A DNA stretch of 64,000 nt from Halothermothrix sp. (GTDB lineage Bacteria > Bacillota > Halanaerobiia > DY22613), in assembly GCA_016841825.1 (NCBI GenBank), contig JAENYK010000013.1, positions 70,739-134,738 of the forward strand, in the 5' to 3' direction. This document shows positions 54,334-62,365 of this stretch, one piece after another. Numbering within the stretch: position 1 is the stretch's first letter; each line of letters begins with the position of its first letter. The notes below the pieces were generated by a model. It had not been told where the DNA came from. It worked only from the letters and a program-made list of their open reading frames with translations, and ran no database searches. The position numbers and the translations under genes were made by a program.

Positions 54334-57300
54334 TTAACTATAAAATCTGTCTAGCAGACTTAGGATAAGTTTGATATACAGATTGGCTAACTCTTCAACT
54401 TTACCACTGTTAAGCTTTTCGGGATTATACCCATTGATCAAAGTATACCGTTCTTCATCTAAGATAATAGCCAGATACAGATCATCTTTAGAATCTATCC
54501 GACCTGGTCTGGATGTTCTGATAACCGGAATAATACTTGTTGAACCAGATTTCTGACGAAGATCCTGTTCAATAGGGTATCGGCCCATAAGTTCAGCCTG
54601 CCTATATTTTTGATTAACCAAGGTAAATAAATCAGTAAAATCAGTGATCTCCTGTAAATTAACCGGTAACGGGAATCGCTTATGAGTGTCATCTTTTCGC
54701 TCAACTTCAATAACCAACTCTTTTTTACCAGATAATTGAGATAAAAGATAGATATACATCGCTATAAGAATATCCTGGATCTCCACCTGACAGTCTACAG
54801 CCAGTTTAGCTAACTGTGTCAAAACATTATTTTGAATCTGAAATTGATAATCTAGATCTTCATGCAGATTATCAAGCTGATAGTATTCTCCCGGAAAAAC
54901 CAACAGTTCCCAATCTTTTCCCAGTTCCTGTGCCCAATAGTGTCTCTCAGCTGCTAACTTTTCTTCATCAATCTCTTCTATCTGTTCAGTCTGCCTCTCT
55001 AAATAACCAGTTAATTTAGCAATGGTTGGATATGCAAAAAGGTCGGCAACACTGATTTTTCCTGGGAAATATCTTTCCAACTGGTTGTATACCTGAACCA
55101 ATAGCATCGAGTTACCACCTAGCTCGAAGAAATTATCATATACCCCGACTAACTCAAGGTTCAGTCTTTCTTTCCATACTGAAGCAATAATCTGCTCAAC
55201 TTCTGATACAGGAGCTTGATATTCCTCAGTTAGTTGGGGACGCTTACTATCAAGCTCAGGGAGTTGACGATGATCAATCTTACCATTAGGTGTCAGTGGA
55301 AATTTTTCTAAATAAATATAGAATGAAGGAACCATATAGTCTGGTAAGATCTCTAACAGATGAGTCCGTAACCTGGATACTAAAATCTCTTGATCTGCCA
55401 GATAATACGCAACCAGATACTTAAAGCCATCGGGAGATTGTTGAGCAGTTACGAGACTTTCTTTTACTGCCGAATATCTGTCCAGGGCAGACTCTATCTC
55501 ACCTACTTCAATTCGATAACCTCTGATCTTAACCTGATGATCCCGCCGACCGAGAAATTCAATCTCACCATTGTCTAACCATCTGGCGAAATCACCTGTC
55601 TTGTACATCTTACTTCCAGTCTGATATGGATTGGAAATAAACCGTTCTGCTGTCAGTTCTGGACGTTGATAGTAACCTCTAGCCAATCCATCACCAGCTA
55701 TATATAAATCTCCAGTTACGTTAATGGGCACTGGTTGTAAATATTCATCCAAAATATAAATCTGAGTATTCGCTATCGGTTTACCGATAGTTACCTTTTC
55801 TGAGCTGGTTAATTCTTTCATCGTTGACCAGACTGTACTTTCAGTCGGACCATACATGTTAAATATTCTGGCCTGCGTGACCGCCTGCAGTCGTTTTAAT
55901 AGACTTAAGGGGAAGGATTCACCGCCAACGAAGATTACCTGTAATTTTTCCAGTACTTCTGTTGATCTAGTATCTTCTAACCATAACTGAAGTCTGGAAG
56001 GAGTGATCTGTACCATGTCTAGCTGCTGCTTAGAGATAAGTTTACTCATCAGTTCCGGATCTCGCTGTTCCGGTTCGGTAGTCAGAACCACCCTACTACC
56101 TCTAGTTAAAGGAAGTATTGTCTCCAGAACAAAAATGTCGAAGGAGATAGTAGTTAATGAGAGAATTTTATTCTCTGGTGTAAATGCAACTTTTTCAGTT
56201 ACACCAGTGATAAAGTTGTGAACTGTTCGATGTTCTAACATGGTTCCTTTCGGTTTCCCAGTTGAACCGGAAGTGTAGATCAAATAAATCAGATCTTCAG
56301 CTGAATTGATATTCTCCAGATTAGTTATCTCCCCTGTAAATGTTCTTTCACTATCGAGATAGATTTTCTCCCCAGTAAAACTATCGTTTTCTGTCAGCCA
56401 ACTCTGGGTCAAAAGTATCGTAGCTTCACTATCTGCTAACATATATTCGATTCGTTCTGCGGGATATTCAGGGTCTAAAGGCAGATATGCACCTCCTGCC
56501 TTAATAACTCCAAGTAGGGCAGCAATCATCTCAACCGAACGTTGAGCCAATATCCCCACCACTGACTCCCGAACCACACCTCTATTCCGTAAAAGTCTAG
56601 CCAATTGGTTAGCCTGTGTATTCAGCTGAGCATAGGTTACAGTTTTGTCGCCGACAACTAAAGCAATATTATCTGGTACCTGGAGTATTTGGTTTTCAAA
56701 AAGTTGGTTGATGGTTACAGTTTTCGGATAAGTAACTGCTGTATTGTTAAACTCGCGCAAAATACAGTCGCTTTCCTTCTGAGACAGCATCGGAATTTTT
56801 GCTAATTGACTGTCAGGTAGGGTTACGATTCCGTTTAATAGATTGATAAAATGTCCGATCATTTTCTGGACTGTATCTGTTTTAAATAGTTGAGTGCTGT
56901 ATTCAAAGGTACAACGTATTTCATCGCCTATTTCAAAGCAGGTCACCTGCAGGTCAAACTGAGAAGCTCGTGTCTCAAACTTGTACGGAATACATTGAAG
57001 CTCTTCACTGGCAATATTATCACTACGAAAATTCTGAAGTCTAAACATAGTATCAAATAAAGGATTACGACTCAAATCTCGCTGTAAATTCAGTTTTTCG
57101 ATCAAAATTTCAAAGGGATAATCTTGATTCTCATATGCAGCAAGAGTTCTGGTCTTTAAGTCTTCTAAGAATTCACGATAACTCTTATCCCCGCCAGGAT
57201 AATTTCGTAAAGCCAGTGTGTTAACGAACATACCGATCAAATTCTCTAAATCCCCATGGGTGCGTCCCGATATAGGAGTCCCAATAATAATGTCATCCTG

Positions 57301-60300
57301 CCCAGTATATCTGGCTAAAAGTAGGTTATATGCTGATAACAGAACCATAAATAAGGTAGAACTGGTCTTTTTAGCTAATTCATGCAATCTGGCAGATAAC
57401 TCCTGTCCAACTCCAATCGTCAGCTGATCTCCTGCATAGCTTTGTCTTTGTGGTCGCGGGAAATCAGAAGGTAAATTCAAGGCAGGAATAGGACGATTAG
57501 TACGTTCCTCCAGGAATTGACTTAACCAATACTCTTCTTGTTTTTTCATGCCTTCATCCTGTAAAAGTTGATTATGCCAGACTGCGTAATCCCGGTACTG
57601 AATATGAAGATCAGGGAGTCGTTCTCCGGCATATAATCTGACAAAATCTTTGATCAGAATATTTATTGAAAAACCGTCGGATATAATGTGGTGTTGATCG
57701 TAAACCAGATAGTTTCGCTCCCCGGTTTTAATCAGTCCCATTCTGAGTAATGGTGCTGTGTGTAGATCAAAAGGTCGGATAAACTCCTCAATAGTTCTCT
57801 TCACCTCAGATTCTGCTACCTCAAAGAATTGAATCTGAAATGTTAATTGGGAATACACTTTTTGGACAGGCTCTCCATCAATTAGTTCAATAGAGGTTCG
57901 TAAAGCTTCATGACGTTGAACCAGTTTCTGAATAGCCTGGTCAAATTTACTCTCCGAAAAATCTCCTTCAATCAATAGAGCACCCGGCAAATTATAGTTA
58001 ATCGAATTAGGGGACAATTGGTGTAAGATAAAGAGCCTCCGTTGAGCCGAGGAGACAGGGTAATATTCAGCATCAGGCTGTTTTGGGATAAGATTACCTT
58101 CCTGTACTTTATCTGTAATAGTATCTTCAATTGCTGTAAAAATCTGATCAATAGTCTTCTCCTCAAAAAATAATCCAAGGGGAATATCAATATTATATTC
58201 TCTTTTAATCTTTCCGACAAATTGTAAGATGCCAATGGAATCCAGATCCAGATCGGTAAAATGATTCTCCGGGGACAGTTCTTCTGTAACAGAAACCTCT
58301 CTTAACATCATTAATAAAGAATCCTTGACTCCCTGAGTTGTAACAGGATGTTCAACAACTTGCATCTCTTCAATCTGAGAAATTTGGGGATTAGTTTCCT
58401 TAAAATAGATAGCCAGAATTGATGGGTCTGGTCTCCCTAGATATCTCTTGCGATCATAGACATAGCCTGGCAAACTTAGCCGATATCTCTTCTGATCAGC
58501 ATAGATCTTTTCCCAATCCAATTCATGACCCAACTGCAAGTATCTAATTATGACGGAAAACAGAGAATTTTTAGCATTATTTAAAGAAAGTAAAATAGGT
58601 CCTGGTGAATCATCCTCCTGTAAACTAATCTCTGAAGCAATCTGAATAGGCAAAATAGCTTTACCTTTATTAGCATTAATAAATTGCTTATTCAATTTAC
58701 CAATAATAACCCGGGATAGATCTTTCTGCAGAACCTGATGCAATGCTCCAATTCCCTCTAATGTTGAAATAGAATAAAAGACTTTATCATAATTGACTCC
58801 TAAACTTCGGGCCATACCTGTCTCTTTCCATGAAGCCCAGTTGATAGTCAAAGTTCTCTTCCCTAACTTGTTGCGATATGTACTAAAAGAATCCAGAAAA
58901 CTATTGGCAGCCACATAGTTACCCTCTCCTGCTCCTCCAAGTACTGATGCAATTGAGGAAAATGAGACAAAGAAGTCCAGGTCATCATCTTGAGTCAGAT
59001 AATCTAAAATCCAGGTTCCATAAACTTTAGGTGCCAAAATTTGATCAAAAGTATCGGAGTCTCGGGTCGCGATAAACCCATCTCCGGCTGTACCAGCACT
59101 GTGAATAATTCCATTTATTTTCCCATATTTTTCTCTCAATTGATCAAAAATCTCAGCCATCTGCTCAATATCGCTGACATCGGCACTGTAATAGTTTACT
59201 TCGACATCATAGGATTCCAATTCCCGGAGACTACTCAATCTTTCACAAAGCTGCAGATCTTCACCTCTGGTGAGAATCTCCTCCCACTCTGTTTTATTCG
59301 GAAGAATTGAACGGTTAATTAAAGCCAGTTTTACTTTATTTTGTTGAGCCAGATATTTGGCTGCTTCCAATCCAATTCCTTTCGAACCACCAGTAATCAC
59401 ATACACACCCCGGTCTACGACAGCCATCTTCTTCTCCGGAAGTTTTGTTATCTCCAAAGGTTTGAACACATTCTCATAGCGCAGACCATTGCGATAAGCA
59501 ACGGTGTGAGTTGTAAGTCCAGTTGTGATTTCATTAAGAATCTGTTCAGCTGTAGTTGTTCGGTCAATATCGATGCAGTAACTACTGATTCCAGGATACT
59601 CCTGACCAACTGCCTGAGACAGACCAAACAGAGTGGACTGGGAAGGATTAATCCATTCTTCAGTACCAACTACTGAGTTGACATTATCTGCAACCAGAAT
59701 AATCTCAATCTTATTTTTGAGTTGCCGATCTACTAACCCTTTAGTTAAATAAAATAAACTATAGATACCCCTATCCTGATCCTGCTGCAGTTCAGCAAGA
59801 GAAGATGGGATTTTTTTATCCGTCAGAGTGGCCAGATGAACAATTCGAAGCAAATTAGTCTGGTTCACATTTTTCAATAATCTGCGATAACCTTCAGGAG
59901 TATTGGTGATCTGATAATGTTGACTATCCAGTTGTTTGTACTCTGGTCCAAATCGCACCTGGATCACTGGCTCTTCTATTCCCGCAACAATTCTACTGCT
60001 CAAATCTGTCTCACCGATAAAAATCAAGGTTGTACCCTCTTCATTGGCCTTCGAGTGGGCTTTTAAATCACTGTGGAACCAGTTGACCTCAAAAAACTGT
60101 TCTTTTTTTACTGCCATAACCTGGCTAAAAAGATTTTCCAATTTCTTGTCTGGCGAAAAGAGTAAGAAAAGATTAATTCCAGAATCGATGATTTTATCAA
60201 CTACGCCGTGCAAAGTAGCTTCCGTTAATACTTTAGATTTTTCTGAGTTATTTTGAATCTCCTCTAAAGCCTGTGCAAAACTAATTTTTTTCCTTGCCAG

Positions 60301-62130
60301 GTTTGCGATAATTAATCCCAGGCCAAACCCCATAACTCCTTTAGGTTTGATCCCGTATTTCTCTAATAATTGGATGGTAGCTGTGGCATGAAGAAGATAT
60401 TCAATTCTTTGATTTTGTCGTCTATCTTTTGCTGTAACACGTTTAGCCAATTGAGTATAGCATCTTTGATAATCTATAGATTTGGCAGCTAAATCCTGAT
60501 ATATTCTAAAATCTACATTATTCAAATCAGGGAAAATATAGATTGCTGTGGTTCGAACTTTTTTCTCCTGACGAGTTAATAAATAATTATCAACATGAGG
60601 TTCGTTTAGTAAGTATTTTCTAAGATTATACTGCAACTCCTCAATGTTATCTGCTATAGTCACAAATAATTTTCTCTGCTCACGTCGACCAGTATTCAAC
60701 GTATAGGCAAGATCATCAATAGATATGTCGGAATATTTCTCCAAATGGTCAGCTAATTTTGCAGCTATCCCTTTAAGAGATTTCTCTGTTCTGGCCTGAA
60801 GAAATACCAGATTCTTATTGAGGGCAAAGGTTTTTTGTACTATACGTTGAGGCGATTCCTGCAAGATTACGTGGGTATTGGTCCCGGTTAATCCAAGTGA
60901 GGTAACTCCGGCCCGTCTGACAGTATTTGACTTCCAGGCAGCCAATCGATCATTGACAAAAACTGACCCGGTGGTAAACTCGATTAAAGGATTAGGTTCC
61001 GCAAAATTCAATGACGGTGGAATCAGACCCTTATTCATGGCTAATACTACTTTGATCACACTGGCTACTCCAGCTGCACCAATCAGATGACCGATATTAG
61101 TCTTTAAAGAACCAATGGGTACTGATTGAGCAGGATATCCAAATTGATCAAAGATATCTTGTAATGCTGCCACTTCAATCGGATCTCCAATCCTGGTTCC
61201 TGTACCATGAGTCTCCACATAAGAGATGGTTTTAGGATCAATACCAGAGTTTTTCAAGGCTCGAGCAATAACTTCTGATTGAGCATGTTCACTGGGCGAC
61301 ATCATCCCATTAGACCAGCTTCCATCACTAAAAATAGCACTACCTTTGATCACACCCCAAATATGATCACCATCTTCTACAGCTCTGGTGAATCTCTTCA
61401 ACAGAAGAATTCCTCCACCTTCACCAAAAACAGTGCCATCAGCCTGATTATCAAAAGCTCTAACCTGTTCACTGGGCGACAAAATTGACACATTGGGAAG
61501 ATCGGCTTTGCTCATGGGCAGCATTAACATCTCTGTTCCCCCAACAATGGCCATCTCTAATTCTCCAGATTTAATACTCTGACAGGCAAAATGTAGGGCT
61601 ACTAAAGAAGATGAACAGGCTGTGCCGATAGTCAAGACTGGCCCGTGAAAATTGTAAGTATAAGCTACCCTTCCTCCATTTGAAGACGAGATACTGTTTA
61701 CTGTAGCCATTGGAGAATTATTCAATAGTCTTTCAGTATAATTATACCGATTCTCGGAGACAAAAACCCCAATATATTCATTAGCAAATTTCAACGGATC
61801 ATAACCCGCATCCAGAATAGCCTCTTCGACCAACTCCAATAATAATCTTTGCTGAGGATCAATATATTTGCACTCTTCCCGACTGATCGAAAAGAGTTCA
61901 GGCTCAAAAAGACCCAATTCTTCTAAATATCCACCTCTGGCAAAGTCCATTATTGGCAGCTTACCTACCATTGTAACAAGCTCTTCTTCTCTTGCTTTCG
62001 GAAATTGACGAATTGACTCTTTGCCTGATGCTAGATTTTGCCAAAACTGCTCCAGATCTGCGGCTTCAGGGAAACGTCCAGACATACCAATAATGGCTAT
62101 GTCATTGTCTTTGTATAGCTTACTGTCCAC
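54334..62130 (-). CDS. Hybrid polyketide synthase/nonribosomal peptide synthetase: KS-(degenerate AT)-KR-ACP-C-A-PCP-partial C
   Basis: 2,598 aa from a GTG preceded by AAAGGAGGGATTTCA. KS (about 5-425): Cys172 (GTACSSS), His308 (ETHGTGT), His348 (NIGHLIGAAG). A shrunken AT-like stretch follows (about 527-625) with GFGLG at 601-605 where GHSxG is expected, so no active-site serine. KR (about 905-1150): TGGSKGIG, Tyr1072 in GNYVAAN. ACP Ser1298 (DLDLDSIG). C domain (about 1355-1700): HHIISDG, His1481 intact. A domain (about 1805-2295): YTSGSTGKPKGT, NMYGPTE, YKTGD, NGKIDHRQLP. PCP Ser2341 (LGGNSM). The last 200 residues look like half a condensation domain. Product chemistry: one reduced polyketide unit, then one amino acid, probably glycine. 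15 bases before the next PKS gene. Confidence 0.93.
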   Translation of the reverse strand: MDSKLYKDNDIAIIGMSGRFPEAADLEQFWQNLASGKESIRQFPKAREEELVTMVGKLPIMDFARGGYLEELGLFEPELFSISREECKYIDPQQRLLLELVEEAILDAGYDPLKFANEYIGVFVSENRYNYTERLLNNSPMATVNSISSSNGGRVAYTYNFHGPVLTIGTACSSSLVALHFACQSIKSGELEMAIVGGTEMLMLPMSKADLPNVSILSPSEQVRAFDNQADGTVFGEGGGILLLKRFTRAVEDGDHIWGVIKGSAIFSDGSWSNGMMSPSEHAQSEVIARALKNSGIDPKTISYVETHGTGTRIGDPIEVAALQDIFDQFGYPAQSVPIGSLKTNIGHLIGAAGVASVIKVVLAMNKGLIPPSLNFAEPNPLIEFTTGSVFVNDRLAAWKSNTVRRAGVTSLGLTGTNTHVILQESPQRIVQKTFALNKNLVFLQARTEKSLKGIAAKLADHLEKYSDISIDDLAYTLNTGRREQRKLFVTIADNIEELQYNLRKYLLNEPHVDNYLLTRQEKKVRTTAIYIFPDLNNVDFRIYQDLAAKSIDYQRCYTQLAKRVTAKDRRQNQRIEYLLHATATIQLLEKYGIKPKGVMGFGLGLIIANLARKKISFAQALEEIQNNSEKSKVLTEATLHGVVDKIIDSGINLFLLFSPDKKLENLFSQVMAVKKEQFFEVNWFHSDLKAHSKANEEGTTLIFIGETDLSSRIVAGIEEPVIQVRFGPEYKQLDSQHYQITNTPEGYRRLLKNVNQTNLLRIVHLATLTDKKIPSSLAELQQDQDRGIYSLFYLTKGLVDRQLKNKIEIILVADNVNSVVGTEEWINPSQSTLFGLSQAVGQEYPGISSYCIDIDRTTTAEQILNEITTGLTTHTVAYRNGLRYENVFKPLEITKLPEKKMAVVDRGVYVITGGSKGIGLEAAKYLAQQNKVKLALINRSILPNKTEWEEILTRGEDLQLCERLSSLRELESYDVEVNYYSADVSDIEQMAEIFDQLREKYGKINGIIHSAGTAGDGFIATRDSDTFDQILAPKVYGTWILDYLTQDDDLDFFVSFSSIASVLGGAGEGNYVAANSFLDSFSTYRNKLGKRTLTINWASWKETGMARSLGVNYDKVFYSISTLEGIGALHQVLQKDLSRVIIGKLNKQFINANKGKAILPIQIASEISLQEDDSPGPILLSLNNAKNSLFSVIIRYLQLGHELDWEKIYADQKRYRLSLPGYVYDRKRYLGRPDPSILAIYFKETNPQISQIEEMQVVEHPVTTQGVKDSLLMMLREVSVTEELSPENHFTDLDLDSIGILQFVGKIKREYNIDIPLGLFFEEKTIDQIFTAIEDTITDKVQEGNLIPKQPDAEYYPVSSAQRRLFILHQLSPNSINYNLPGALLIEGDFSESKFDQAIQKLVQRHEALRTSIELIDGEPVQKVYSQLTFQIQFFEVAESEVKRTIEEFIRPFDLHTAPLLRMGLIKTGERNYLVYDQHHIISDGFSINILIKDFVRLYAGERLPDLHIQYRDYAVWHNQLLQDEGMKKQEEYWLSQFLEERTNRPIPALNLPSDFPRPQRQSYAGDQLTIGVGQELSARLHELAKKTSSTLFMVLLSAYNLLLARYTGQDDIIIGTPISGRTHGDLENLIGMFVNTLALRNYPGGDKSYREFLEDLKTRTLAAYENQDYPFEILIEKLNLQRDLSRNPLFDTMFRLQNFRSDNIASEELQCIPYKFETRASQFDLQVTCFEIGDEIRCTFEYSTQLFKTDTVQKMIGHFINLLNGIVTLPDSQLAKIPMLSQKESDCILREFNNTAVTYPKTVTINQLFENQILQVPDNIALVVGDKTVTYAQLNTQANQLARLLRNRGVVRESVVGILAQRSVEMIAALLGVIKAGGAYLPLDPEYPAERIEYMLADSEATILLTQSWLTENDSFTGEKIYLDSERTFTGEITNLENINSAEDLIYLIYTSGSTGKPKGTMLEHRTVHNFITGVTEKVAFTPENKILSLTTISFDIFVLETILPLTRGSRVVLTTEPEQRDPELMSKLISKQQLDMVQITPSRLQLWLEDTRSTEVLEKLQVIFVGGESFPLSLLKRLQAVTQARIFNMYGPTESTVWSTMKELTSSEKVTIGKPIANTQIYILDEYLQPVPINVTGDLYIAGDGLARGYYQRPELTAERFISNPYQTGSKMYKTGDFARWLDNGEIEFLGRRDHQVKIRGYRIEVGEIESALDRYSAVKESLVTAQQSPDGFKYLVAYYLADQEILVSRLRTHLLEILPDYMVPSFYIYLEKFPLTPNGKIDHRQLPELDSKRPQLTEEYQAPVSEVEQIIASVWKERLNLELVGVYDNFFELGGNSMLLVQVYNQLERYFPGKISVADLFAYPTIAKLTGYLERQTEQIEEIDEEKLAAERHYWAQELGKDWELLVFPGEYYQLDNLHEDLDYQFQIQNNVLTQLAKLAVDCQVEIQDILIAMYIYLLSQLSGKKELVIEVERKDDTHKRFPLPVNLQEITDFTDLFTLVNQKYRQAELMGRYPIEQDLRQKSGSTSIIPVIRTSRPGRIDSKDDLYLAIILDEERYTLINGYNPEKLNSGKVEELANLYIKLILSLLDRFYS

Positions 62131-62365
62131 TGAAATCCCTCCTTTATAATAATTGCCCGGATGTAGATGATAACTTTTGCGTAAGTTAACATTTTTTTGT
62201 GAAAAGTCTATCTATTCTAAGATTACTATATTTTTTCCCAAATTTCCTGCCTATTTTTGGTCTAAGTAAAAGTTTTTTAAATATTTAAGAGAATTGACCC
62301 CCTGATAACTGAAAAATAGTATCTAACCTGAATTATTAGGTAATAATTTAGATAATTTATCCAAA

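Noticed and set aside
58041-59676. Plus-strand frames of 60-111 codons across the PKS/NRPS genes
   Set aside because: They are antisense shadows of conserved KS, KR, C and A domains, without ribosome binding sites or known motifs.
60100-60560. Active acyltransferase in the hybrid synthase
   Set aside because: The nucleophile serine is replaced (GFGLG) and the domain is far shorter than the usual 300 residues.
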